Source: Gorsachius magnificus
Lineage: Eukaryota > Chordata > Aves > Pelecaniformes > Ardeidae
Direction of reading: 5' to 3'
Assembly: GCA_034008185.1 (NCBI GenBank)
Contig: CM067083.1
Coordinates: forward strand, 558,001 to 622,000
DNA: 64,000 nt
How positions within the stretch are numbered: position 1 is the stretch's first letter; every line of letters begins with the position of its first letter. Shown here piece after piece: positions 51,901 to 57,600 of the stretch. Both the position numbers and the translations under genes were made by a program. Below the pieces are notes generated by a model that saw only the letters and a program-made list of their open reading frames with translations, did no database searches and was not told where the DNA came from.

Positions 51901-52532
51901 TGCACGGGCCAGCGTTTTGACGCCAAGCGGCGCGGGTTTCCAAAGGCAGGAGCAGCAAACCACCCCCCGACCCTCCCCAGGAGCTGCTCCGGAAGGGCGC
52001 GCCCCGCCACCTGCCCGCAGCCAGGACCGGGCGAGCGCAAGGGCAGCTCGAGGGAAGCCGAGGGCGCAGAAGGGCAGCTTCAGCAAGGGTCGCCTACGGG
52101 AGGTGCTTCTCGGCCGGTCCTGCTCGAGGGCCGCCCCCAGCGGCAAGGCAGAGCGGGCCGGCCCGCACCCAAGGCTGAACGGAAAGCGCGGCCCGCCAAG
52201 CCCCCGCGCCCTGCCCCGGCGGGCACGGCCGGCAGCTGCTCCCGCGGCGGGGGCAGAGCGGCTCCTCCGCGCCCCAGCCCCCCCCGGCCGCCCCCCGTCG
52301 GGCCGTGGCGGGACGGGGGCAGGGGCGAACGGGAGGCGAAGCCCTGAGGGGAACCGGGGGGGGGGGGGGGGGGGGGGGGGCGGGGTGTCCCCTCACGGCG
52401 CGGCGGGAAACGGGCGCCCCCACTCACCCAGCAGCGCCCGGAGGTGCTTGAGGCGGGTGAGCACGTCCCGCTTGGGGTCCGCGCCTTCTGGGTGGATTTC
52501 CTGACATCGGCGTGGCCCTTCCTGGAGAACAT
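3823..52532 (-). CDS. RALGAPA2: Ral GTPase-activating protein subunit alpha-2, 5' half (22 exons, runs off left edge)
   Basis: This is the catalytic alpha-2 subunit of the RalGAP complex. With the beta subunit it stimulates GTP hydrolysis on RalA and RalB, downstream of PI3K/Akt. I recognised it from conserved runs such as [68 protein letters not shown] and [10 protein letters not shown], which match alpha-2 better than alpha-1. The 22 exons all have AG/GT borders, their phases join, and they total 3026 nt (3027 if exon 1 is counted in the conserved frame, about 1009 codons). Mammalian RALGAPA2 is about 1870 residues, so this is the N-terminal half. The Rap/RalGAP domain near the C terminus lies beyond the left edge. 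The segment is helical-repeat-like and low-complexity, with no signal peptide or membrane segment. Exon 1 has a one-base deletion, so as written the frame breaks after codon 16. Introns of 300-1000 nt (2, 5, 6, 11-15, 20) show nothing beyond ordinary AT-rich sequence. Residue numbers in the exon entries assume the conserved frame. Confidence 0.96.
4244..4342 (-). CDS. RALGAPA2: RALGAPA2 exon 21
   Basis: 99 nt, phase 0 at both ends, encoding about residues 925-957. It contains [18 protein letters not shown] and [13 protein letters not shown]. The acceptor is atgtcag and the donor AAG|GTAAGT. Confidence 0.96.
4715..4908 (-). CDS. RALGAPA2: RALGAPA2 exon 20
   Basis: 194 nt, encoding about residues 860-924. 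It contains [40 protein letters not shown] and [17 protein letters not shown], almost identical to mammalian alpha-2. The acceptor is atttacag and the donor AAG|GTATTG. Confidence 0.96.
4909..6342 (-). other. RALGAPA2 intron 19
   Basis: 1.4 kb of ordinary AT-rich intron. A 111-codon plus-strand ORF at 5369-5704 has no recognisable family and is treated as chance. A T-rich stretch lies near 5740-5795. Confidence 0.8.
6343..6519 (-). CDS. RALGAPA2: RALGAPA2 exon 19
   Basis: 177 nt, encoding about residues 801-859. It begins [17 protein letters not shown] and ends [19 protein letters not shown], matching RHWLQLSPTDASNL in mammals. The acceptor is ctttag. The donor is CAG|GTACTG at 6342. An identical CAG|GTACTG lies 18 nt upstream at 6360, so an in-frame isoform lacking six residues is possible. 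Confidence 0.92.
6684..6767 (-). CDS. RALGAPA2: RALGAPA2 exon 18
   Basis: 84 nt, encoding about residues 773-800. It reads [18 protein letters not shown] and then [10 protein letters not shown], matching mammalian RRSSSPAELDLKDDLQQ. The acceptor ggtgctag follows a T-rich tract; the donor is A|GTGAGT. The exon has no ORF-finder support because it is short. Homology plus phase-1 junctions on both sides identify it. Confidence 0.87.
6768..9431 (-). other. RALGAPA2 intron 17
   Basis: 2.7 kb of AT-rich intron. In mammals extra serine/glutamine-rich residues sit between the exon 17 and exon 18 sequences. I did not find a counterpart here. Nothing else is recognisable apart from simple A/T runs. 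Confidence 0.75.
9432..9569 (-). CDS. RALGAPA2: RALGAPA2 exon 17
   Basis: 138 nt, encoding about residues 727-772. It begins [13 protein letters not shown], includes the conserved RSSSTSDI and ends FPPDFFQ. The acceptor is aacag and the donor G|GTAATT. Readthrough past the donor hits TAG within eight codons, supporting the boundary. The serine-rich core is the usual low-complexity phospho-region. Confidence 0.9.
9570..14955 (-). other. RALGAPA2 intron 16
   Basis: 5.4-kb intron containing an old CR1 3' fragment near 12800-12910. Several chance ORFs of 60-129 codons occur on both strands with no recognisable family. The rest is unremarkable AT-rich sequence. Confidence 0.8.
12800..12910 (+). 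mobile_element. CR1 LINE 3'-end fragment (old)
   Basis: The plus strand carries the recognisable CR1 3' consensus order: a gatgaagccctgag block, tggtctgac, then cctgctctgagcaggaggtt followed by agacttgatgac and a decayed tail. It is truncated and diverged, so much older than the copy near 63 kb. It lies in RALGAPA2 intron 16, antisense to the gene. Confidence 0.82.
14956..15120 (-). CDS. RALGAPA2: RALGAPA2 exon 16 (Akt-site exon)
   Basis: 165 nt, encoding about residues 672-726. It contains [15 protein letters not shown] and [17 protein letters not shown], ending [10 protein letters not shown]. The serine in GRSFS (about 688) and the first threonine of RFRSATT (about 707) correspond to the residues numbered Ser696 and Thr715 in mammalian RGC2, which are reported Akt targets. 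Both lie in R-x-R/R-x-x type contexts. The acceptor is ctaag and the donor G|GTTAGA. Confidence 0.94.
15664..15901 (-). CDS. RALGAPA2: RALGAPA2 exon 15
   Basis: 238 nt, encoding about residues 593-671. It contains [57 protein letters not shown] and the basic tail [12 protein letters not shown]. It is near-identical to mammalian alpha-2 and is the most diagnostic exon in the window. The acceptor follows tcttgcag and the donor is G|GTTAGT. Confidence 0.96.
16685..16796 (-). CDS. RALGAPA2: RALGAPA2 exon 14
   Basis: 112 nt, encoding about residues 555-592. It reads [20 protein letters not shown] and then [18 protein letters not shown]. The acceptor is caccag and the donor CGA|GTGAGT. Phase 2 entry matches exon 13. 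Confidence 0.94.
17218..17366 (-). CDS. RALGAPA2: RALGAPA2 exon 13
   Basis: 149 nt, encoding about residues 506-554. It contains [35 protein letters not shown] and [11 protein letters not shown], ending two bases into the Trp codon at donor TG|GTAAGC. It is strongly conserved with alpha-1 and alpha-2. Confidence 0.94.
17960..18078 (-). CDS. RALGAPA2: RALGAPA2 exon 12
   Basis: 119 nt, encoding about residues 466-505. It begins [20 protein letters not shown] and ends [10 protein letters not shown]. The acceptor follows a pyrimidine tract ending ccattcag; the donor is CAG|GTGTGG. The serine in RTYSF (about residue 478) aligns with the mammalian Akt-site region numbered Ser486. A start further upstream at the aaag site would put a stop in frame, so it was rejected. 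Confidence 0.9.
18979..19144 (-). CDS. RALGAPA2: RALGAPA2 exon 11
   Basis: 166 nt, encoding about residues 411-465. It contains [20 protein letters not shown] and [16 protein letters not shown]. It then has a divergent acidic tail ([18 protein letters not shown]) ending at donor G|GTAAAC. The equivalent mammalian segment is longer by several residues before GHKRSSS, so the 3' end of this exon is lineage-variable. Phase with exon 12 supports the donor chosen. Confidence 0.9.
19145..21270 (-). other. RALGAPA2 intron 10
   Basis: 2.1 kb of AT-rich intron. Overlapping chance ORFs on both strands at 20521-20922 (up to 116 codons) have no recognisable domain. A short G-rich run lies near 20376-20400. 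Confidence 0.78.
21271..21501 (-). CDS. RALGAPA2: RALGAPA2 exon 10
   Basis: 231 nt, phase 0 at both ends, encoding about residues 334-410. A variable start ([16 protein letters not shown]) leads into the conserved serine-rich [20 protein letters not shown] and then [20 protein letters not shown]. The RRLSNSS stretch looks like a basophilic kinase or 14-3-3 type site, which is inference. The acceptor is tgtgtag and the donor GTAAGT. Confidence 0.95.
21502..23131 (-). other. RALGAPA2 intron 9
   Basis: 1.6 kb of intron. It contains a G11-A10 homopolymer pair at 22346-22366 and an A-rich run near 22984-23002. No gene or transposon was recognised. Confidence 0.78.
23132..23331 (-). CDS. RALGAPA2: RALGAPA2 exon 9
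   Basis: 200 nt, encoding about residues 267-333. It contains [40 protein letters not shown] and MLPKIIQ. The acceptor is ctcaccag and the donor CAG|GTGTGC. Confidence 0.95.
23332..24658 (-). other. RALGAPA2 intron 8
   Basis: 1.3 kb of intron with a strongly AT-only block at about 23473-23540 containing imperfect palindromes. Otherwise unremarkable. Confidence 0.78.
23473..23540. repeat. AT-only imperfect palindrome
   Basis: A run of almost pure A/T in which attaattatattata is followed by a near reverse complement (tataatattaattat), then further TA-rich alternation. It could extrude a hairpin or cruciform. It lies inside intron 8. Confidence 0.6.
24659..24797 (-). CDS. RALGAPA2: RALGAPA2 exon 8
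   Basis: 139 nt, encoding about residues 221-266. It begins [18 protein letters not shown] and continues [19 protein letters not shown], almost identical to mammalian alpha-2. The acceptor is a weak-looking gacaaag and the donor G|GTAAGT. Confidence 0.95.
24798..26943 (-). other. RALGAPA2 intron 7
   Basis: 2.1 kb of intron, with a very AT-rich stretch at about 26430-26520 dominated by T and A runs. An ORF of 108 codons at 25070-25396 on the minus strand has no recognisable family. Confidence 0.78.
26944..27059 (-). CDS. RALGAPA2: RALGAPA2 exon 7
   Basis: 116 nt, encoding about residues 182-220. It contains [19 protein letters not shown] and [19 protein letters not shown]. The [11 protein letters not shown] stretch is diagnostic for alpha-2 over alpha-1. 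The acceptor follows attttag and the donor is CAG|GTGCGG. Confidence 0.95.
27610..27784 (-). CDS. RALGAPA2: RALGAPA2 exon 6
   Basis: 175 nt, encoding about residues 124-181. It begins [17 protein letters not shown] and includes [18 protein letters not shown], then [10 protein letters not shown]. The acceptor follows ccttgtag and the donor is G|GTGAGT. It is highly conserved in its first two thirds. Confidence 0.95.
28701..28744 (-). CDS. RALGAPA2: RALGAPA2 exon 5
   Basis: 44 nt, encoding about residues 109-123 ([15 protein letters not shown]), a block shared by RalGAP-alpha1 and alpha-2. The acceptor is catccag and the donor GTATTT. This is one of the shortest exons, supported by homology and exact phase. 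Confidence 0.94.
28745..31830 (-). other. RALGAPA2 intron 4
   Basis: 3.1 kb of AT-rich intron. A 146-codon plus-strand ORF at 30515-30955 has no recognisable domain and is treated as chance. No transposon was recognised. Confidence 0.75.
31831..31888 (-). CDS. RALGAPA2: RALGAPA2 exon 4
   Basis: 58 nt, encoding about residues 90-108 ([19 protein letters not shown] plus one base). The acceptor follows tcctgcag and the donor is G|GTAAGA. It continues the exon 3 helix and fits alpha-2 (LPERIF-RWH). Confidence 0.95.
32816..32857. repeat. Polypyrimidine tract (C run then T run)
   Basis: An uninterrupted pyrimidine stretch apart from one G: C6-T-C-G-C11, then T10, then CCTC and T6. The complementary strand is polypurine, a composition that can form triplex DNA. 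Confidence 0.7.
33596..33703. repeat. 54-bp tandem duplication
   Basis: Two adjacent 54-bp copies both contain atttggcatttctaaaa, flanked by the matching blocks tgcTccccaaa/tgcttcccaaa and acctagaat. About eight positions differ between copies, so this is an old local duplication in intron 3. Confidence 0.85.
42800..42849 (-). CDS. RALGAPA2: RALGAPA2 exon 3
   Basis: 50 nt, encoding about residues 73-89 ([17 protein letters not shown]), nearly identical to mammalian alpha-2. The acceptor is ttgcag and the donor GTAAGT. It is too short for ordinary ORF detection and was found by homology and phase. Confidence 0.95.
43513..43623 (-). CDS. RALGAPA2: RALGAPA2 exon 2
   Basis: 111 nt, phase 1 to phase 1, encoding about residues 36-72. 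It reads [20 protein letters not shown] followed by [16 protein letters not shown], the conserved N-terminal helical segment of RalGAP-alpha. The acceptor follows cttttcag and the donor is GTAAGT. Confidence 0.95.
45180..45480. other. Local GC-rich island in intron 1
   Basis: About 300 bp markedly richer in G, C and CpG than the AT-rich flanks. Overlapping chance ORFs on both strands (up to 123 codons) have no recognisable domain. It could be an intronic regulatory element, an alternative promoter or an old GC-rich insertion. Confidence 0.45.
46220..46240 (+). repeat. A homopolymer
   Basis: A run of about 20 A residues followed by tctaga, inside intron 1. No retroposon body could be recognised upstream of it. 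Confidence 0.7.
46546..46592 (+). repeat. A-rich low-complexity tract
   Basis: Repeated A runs separated by short C-containing interruptions, in intron 1. Simple sequence only. Confidence 0.7.
52356..52380 (+). repeat. G25 homopolymer in intron 1
   Basis: 25 consecutive G residues on the plus strand (C on the gene strand), 47 nt downstream of the exon 1 donor. Length is likely polymorphic and hard to sequence. Confidence 0.85.
52428..52532 (-). CDS. RALGAPA2: RALGAPA2 exon 1 (start codon; one-base frameshift)
   Basis: The exon opens with [16 protein letters not shown], then in a shifted frame [17 protein letters not shown], matching the known start of RalGAP-alpha2. The ATG at 52532 has G at -3. 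The donor is G|GTGAGT at 52427-52422. The exon is 105 nt, but 106 nt are needed to enter exon 2 in phase. Where mammals have two codons (Val-Leu) between the K of STQK and DPK, only five bases (52480-52484) are present. Read literally, translation leaves the frame there and meets TGA early in exon 2. This is either an assembly or sequencing error between two long G runs, or a real lesion. Confidence 0.93.
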
Positions 52533-52612
52533 CCCGGCGGCGCGGGGAAGGGGCTCCCCGCGGGCCGTGCTGCTGGCGGCGGGAGGGGCGGCGGGCCCGG
52601 AGCCGGGCAGGT

Positions 52613-52639
52613 GGGGGGGGGGGGGGGGGGGGGGGGGGG
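52613..52639 (+). repeat. G27 homopolymer upstream of exon 1
   Basis: 27 consecutive G residues, 81-107 nt upstream of the RALGAPA2 ATG, in the 5' UTR or core promoter. With the G25 run it brackets exon 1. Confidence 0.85.
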
Positions 52640-52795
52640 AAGGACGGGCGCCCGCGGCCCCGCTCGCTCCGGCCGCGGGGAGGGAGGGCAGAGAAGGGGA
52701 GCGCCCCGCCGGGCGGCCGAGCCCTCCGCCGCCGCACGGGTGGGCGTGCCCGCACGGAACCCGCCGCACCGCGCAGCCGCGCCCCCGGCGGGAAG

Positions 52796-52814
52796 ACTAC
52801 GGCCCCCGGCGTGC
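52796..52814 (+). promoter_or_regulatory. ZNF143/THAP11-type (SBS) site
   Basis: ACTAC-GGCC-CCC-GG-CG-TGC matches the layout of the ZNF143 consensus ACTACAATTCCCAGAATGC, with the common CpG-bearing variant of the 3' half. It lies about 265-280 bp upstream of the ATG, a typical position for this factor. Confidence 0.6.
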
Positions 52815-52848
52815 CTCGCGGCGGGCGGCTCGCGCCGGGCACGCCGGG
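52805..52848. repeat. Inverted repeat, 11-bp arms, in promoter
   Basis: Left arm cccggcgtgcc (52805-52815) and right arm ggcacgccggg (52838-52848) are exact reverse complements separated by 22 bp. The right arm extends into a weaker ZNF143-like match on the minus strand (52839-52857), so the sites face each other. Confidence 0.85.
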
Positions 52849-52886
52849 AGCTGGAGGCGCCGCGCCTGGCGGGCCGCCGTCGGCTT

Positions 52887-52894
52887 TGACGTCA
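52887..52894. promoter_or_regulatory. CRE palindrome 1
   Basis: A perfect TGACGTCA, the full consensus for CREB/ATF bZIP dimers, about 355 bp upstream of the RALGAPA2 ATG. Confidence 0.75.
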
Positions 52895-52908
52895 CCGGGG
52901 CGTCGCCC

Positions 52909-52916
52909 TGACGTCA
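52909..52916. promoter_or_regulatory. CRE palindrome 2
   Basis: A second perfect TGACGTCA. It starts 22 bp from the first, about two helical turns, so both sites sit on the same DNA face. Confidence 0.75.
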
Positions 52917-52995
52917 CGCCAGAAAGACTCCCCGCCGCGGCGGCCGCGAGTCAGCTCCGGCGGGCGAGCCCGCGGGCCCCGCGGACCCCCCGCCC

Positions 52996-54407
52996 CAGCA
53001 CCCCCCGATCCCTCAGCATCCCCAGATCCCTCAGCACCCCCAGATCCCTCAGCATCCCCAGATCCCTCAGCACCCCCGATCCCTCAGCACCCCCAGATCC
53101 CTCAGCATCCCCAGATCCCTCAGCACCCCCAGATCCCTCAGCATCCCCAGATCCCTCAGCACCCCCGATCCCTCAGCACCCCCAGATCCCTCAGCATCCC
53201 CCGATCCCTCAGCACCCCCGATCCCTCAGCACCCCCAGATCCCTCAGCATCCCCAGATCCCTCAGCACCCCCCGATCCCTCAGCACCCCCGTTCCCTCAG
53301 CATCCCCCGATCCCTCAGCACCCCCCGGTCCCTCAGCATCCCCAGATCCCTCAGCACCCCCCGATCCCTCAGCACCCCCAGATCCCTCAGCATCCCCAGA
53401 TCCCTCAGCACCCCCAGATCCCTCAGCACCCCCGATCCCTCAGCACCCCCCGATCCCTCAGCATCCCCCGATCCCTCAGCATCCCCCAGATCCCTCAGCA
53501 CCCCCCGATCCCTCAGCACCCCCGATCCCTCAGCACCCCCGGGCCCCTCAGCACCCCCAATCCCTCAGCACCCCCCAATCCCTCAGCACCCCCGATCCCT
53601 CAGCATCCCCAGATCCCTCAGCACCCCCAGCACATCCCTCAGCACCCCCCGATCCCTCAGCACCCCCCGATCCCTCAGCACCCCCAGATCCCTCAGCACC
53701 CCCATCCCTCAGCACCCCCAGATCCCTCAGCACCCCCCGATCCCTCAGCACCCCCGAATCCCTCAGCACCCCCAGGTCCCTCAGCACCCCCCGATCCCTC
53801 AGCACCCCCAGATCCCTCAGCACCCCCCGATCTCTCAGCACCCCCAGTCTACACATCAGCAGCCCCCCAGGTCCTCAACCCAGTCCTAGCCCCCCTGATC
53901 TCTCAGCACCCCCAGGTCCCTCAGCACCCCCTGATCCCTCAGCACCCCCCGATCCCTCAGCACCCCCAGATCACTCAGCACCCCCAATCCCTCAGCACCC
54001 CCAATCCCTCAGCACCCCCAGGTCCCTCAGCACCCCCAGATCCCTCAGCACCCCCGATCCCTCAGCACCCCCAGGTCCCTCAGCATCCCCAGATCCCTCA
54101 GCACCCCCGGGCCCCTCAGCACCCCCAGATCCCTCAGCACCCCCCGATCTCTCAGCACCCCCAGGTCTCTCAGCACCCCCGGTCCCTCAGCACCCCCTGA
54201 TCCCTCAGCACCCCCCGATCCCTCAGCACCCCAGATCACTCAGCACCCCCCAATCCCTCAGCACCCCCAGATCCCTCAGCACCTCTGATCCCTCAGCACC
54301 CCGGCCCCTCAGCACCCCAGATCCCTCAGCACCCCCGGGCCCCTCAGCACCCCCCCGATCCCTCAGCACCCCCAGATCACTCAGCACCCCCAGGTCATTC
54401 AGCACCA
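52996..54407. repeat. 17/18-bp minisatellite, about 80 units
   Basis: Tandem units of the form atccctcagcacccccg (17 bp) and ccctcagcacccccagat (18 bp). Variants include agcatcccc, ggtccctcag, cgggcccctcag and gatcactcag. One degenerate interruption lies near 53838-53900. The minus strand carries regularly spaced GGG to GGGGGG runs with loops of about 4-6 nt. Lack of stops gives a 538-codon plus-strand frame of Pro/Ser-rich repeats and shorter minus-strand frames. These are products of the repeat, not recognised genes. Confidence 0.95.
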
Positions 54408-54530
54408 AGTCAGGGCCTCCAGTTTAGCACCCGGGTTGTTCCTCTCCCGGCAGCACGGCCACAACCCTCCTGCAGCTCCAACCGCCCTCAGTGAGGCCAC
54501 CAAAGGCGGCGGCACCAAGGCCACGCTGGG

Positions 54531-54664
54531 TGCAAACCCCAGCTTTGCAAACCCCATCTTAGCAAGCCCCAGCTTTGCAAACCCCATCTTAGCAAACCCC
54601 AGCTTTGCAAACCCCATCTTAGCAAACCCCAGCTTTGCAAACCCCAGCTTTGCAAACCCCAGCT
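54531..54664. repeat. 15-bp tandem repeat with 30-bp higher order
   Basis: Units agctttgcaaacccc and atcttagcaaacccc alternate for three rounds, then the first type repeats three times before the array ends in agctgtctgg. Because 15 is divisible by three, a frame stays open across the array (NPSFANPILA). It lies directly after the larger minisatellite. Confidence 0.93.
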
Positions 54665-57600
54665 GTCTGGGGGTCTCTGGGCAGCCCTGGTGGGGGCAGG
54701 ATTTCCAGAGAGGCACAGCGGAGCTGGGCGAGCCGCGTCAGCGCCAGCGGCAGGGCGGCGTGCCGGCGTGCTTGACACGGACGCGCTGTTGGGAACCGGC
54801 AGCTGCCTGCGCTCGGCTTTGTTTATGGGAAAAACCGTCGTGTTTGAATAGCTGCTCGCTCCGAGCATGTGTAAATAATACGCGCTGTCCTTACTCCCGC
54901 GACACGTAGGGAAGGTGAAAGGCTGAGCAGATCCGTAGTTACCCAAGGAGAGCAGGATTTGCCCCCAAACTAGGAGCCATCAGGGTTTCGGTTCGAGGCC
55001 CTCAGATCCTCTCAGTAAAAACCCCGGCTGGGAATGTAAATTTTAATACGTTCCGAGGCAGGATGAGGTCCTAAAAAAGAAAACGGTGTGTTTCAGAGAA
55101 ATAAATGGCACGTGTACTTCTTAGCTTTTAATAAAGTTATTTAAAAATCCACTTACATCTCGTATAGAAATTGTTTTTCAGCCATGAATCATGGTGGAAA
55201 AATAAAATGTCAGAAGAATTACTGTTAGGACCGGAAAATATCGCTGCCACGTCTCGCTTCCCTTGAGCCCTCTCAGGGGTCGTTTCTTCTGCAAAGGCCC
55301 GGAGTCACCAAAGCAACACGTCAACGAGTGCTGAGCACGTCCTGCTGCGGAAGGACAGCCCCGGCTTCTCCGCGGCAGGGACACCGTCCCCGGGATGGCT
55401 GGCGAGGCTGGGGAACTGGCCTGCCTGGAAACTAACCTGGCAAAACACGAAGAAAATGAGCAGGCGGCAGTGGTTTGGGGTGGTTTGGGGTTGCAGTCGG
55501 CGCTCAGGGGGGCCGCTGGTTGCACGGTGTGGTTGGGACCGTGGCGCTGCTCTCCCTGCTTTGGTGCAGAGCTGGGTTCTGGAAGGTGGAGAGCAAAGGC
55601 TGGCCGTGCCTACCTAGAGCCACCAAACCCGGTGGCGTTCCTGCTGCTCTTTAAGAATTCCCTTCCTGGAGTCACAGGACCAGTGCTGACGCGCAGCATT
55701 ATTTTTTTTAAAAAATCCCCACTTTAATCCTTTTTCTTATACAAAAAAAATTCGGACGCATGACCTTGGAATGAGGCGCGGGGAATTTATTGTGGCCTAA
55801 CAGTCTTGTTCTGGCGCCCGCCTGAGGCTTACGGTAATTCACATGGCGTGTTCTGCCCGTAGCACCGCTACGCAGCGTCTCGCTCGAGAGAAGCTGTAAA
55901 TCTGCAACCAGCGCCTGAAATTCTGGGGCGTGTGCTGGAGATGGGGTACCTGCAGCTGCCTGAGAAGAGCAGGTTGGGTCAGCCCAGCTTTCCCCTTCTG
56001 TTGCCACAGATCCGTATATGCAGCGGGCTGAGGACACACGTGGCTGCAAGCTTTGCTTGATCTCTTTTTCCTTTTTCCCCTTCCCTTTCATTTTAACTGA
56101 CTTAGGAAAACCATGTCTTTCAGTTTGCCTCCTCCAGCAACTTCCGATCGTTCCGTGCTTTTGCCTTTTTCTGCTTTGTTAAAAGAAAATAAAATGGTTG
56201 TCATTGCAGATACAGCAATTGCGATTACATAGCTGCTGCACCGCCTGAGAACCCTTGTGGTAACGGGGAAAGCATTCTGGCGCTCAGCACCCGGCTGCGG
56301 AGCTCGAGGCACTCGCTGGTTTGAAGCGTGCCAGAAATCCTTCCCGTGAAGAGCTCCCCAGAATACAGATTGCACGGCTTGAGCCGCGGTGCTCTAGGAG
56401 GGCCCTGTCTCTCCCCATCAGGTCCTGGAAAATGCGGTCACGTGAAGAGCTCAGTGCGTCAGCGTCGCTTAACGTTGGCATAATTAGAGTGGGTTTGGGT
56501 TTTTGTTTTTACTTGTGTGCTTTAATCGCGGCACTGAGGTTATTCAAACTCCGTCCTTGCGCATCAGCGAGCCGCAGGGGACAAAGCGCCTCTGATGCCG
56601 TCTGTGGATGGTGGGGAGGGACGGGACATTGAGACCTGGAGGTCGGAGGGTTGGCGCTGGTGAGCGAACATGTTGTGATACCCAGCTGCAGGCAACCCGA
56701 GGGGGTTCGGAGACCACCTTCCTCTTGCCAGCAGCGTCGGAAGGCCTGGCACAGGGCACGCGGACCAAGTTCAGCCCTGCGGCCATGACCATTAAAACTG
56801 CTCACGTGCTTTCTGCTTAAACGAGGGCTGGATCTGATCCCAGTATCAGCAGTGGCCCTTCCGAAATAAGAACCAAGCAGGCTGGTACGGGGGCAAACAC
56901 GGACGTAATTCAGTGGATTCCTGTGAGAAGGGGTTTGGCCGCTTGGCTGCGATGAGGAAAACTTCGAAGCCCCCAGCAGTTAAGATGCTTCCGTACGGGC
57001 TGTGCTAAGAGACTTGGCTTCTCCAAAGTTTCTTCTCCCAGTTTTCAGAGCGTGTGTCACTTGGAAATGCGCAGTCTAATAAAAGCTGGTTAAAATGGAA
57101 GTTATCCCAAAGATTTCCAGCAGTTTTCCTGTTTATATGTCTTGGCATCAGCTGAAGCACCATGGTACAGAACCGAATGATAAACCCTAGATGTTCTGAC
57201 CCGCATTTCCTTCTGCATGCCGCGTGTCCCATAACGATATTTTGTTCTGCTTGTAAACGCATCACCATACGTCGGCTTGTCTTCACGGTGTAGGAACCCT
57301 TTGCCTTTCGTTAAGAACAAGCAGTCAGTGTAGCAGCACGGTGAAAACCCATTTAACAGTTCCTCCTCCAAGTTTTAGGTGAGCAAATACATCCGAGTGC
57401 GAACCTTTAGGAACTCAGAATTATGTGCAGCGAACCTATTCGTTAAAGCATCATAAAATACAACTTTCCACCTGATTACTTTGTGAGTTGGTGTAGCGCA
57501 ATGCGAGCCAGAGATCCCAGTAACCCTGCAGCAATGATTTCAGCCTGCGCAGGGGAACAGCCTGTCCAGTCCTGACTTGTGTTTGCTGACAATACCACGG

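Larger units (their letters stand above)
43624..52427 (-). other. RALGAPA2 intron 1
   Basis: 8.8-kb first intron. It holds a local GC-rich island at about 45180-45480, A-rich runs at 46220-46240 and 46546-46592, and a 157-codon minus-strand ORF (46957-47430) without recognisable domains. Composition rises to CpG-rich from about 51.88 kb, and a G25 run lies 47 nt from the exon 1 donor. First introns often carry enhancers, but none can be identified here. Confidence 0.78.
51880..52980. promoter_or_regulatory. CpG island and RALGAPA2 promoter
   Basis: About 1.1 kb of very high GC with abundant CpG, surrounding exon 1 of RALGAPA2. No TATA box is visible upstream of the ATG, consistent with a housekeeping CpG-island promoter. 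The block includes paired CRE palindromes, a ZNF143-type motif and two G homopolymers. Long ORFs on both strands here (up to 229 codons) reflect lack of stops in GC-rich DNA. A divergent transcript is possible but nothing supports one directly. Confidence 0.85.

Noticed and set aside
52080..52917. Long minus-strand ORFs (229 and 174 codons) over the CpG island
   Set aside because: Only the short exon 1 segment within them is real coding sequence; the rest is promoter and intron lacking stops because of GC content.
53280..54408. Minus-strand ORFs with repeated VLRDLGVLRDRG motifs
   Set aside because: They are readings of the 17/18-bp minisatellite and change frame between units, so they are not genes.
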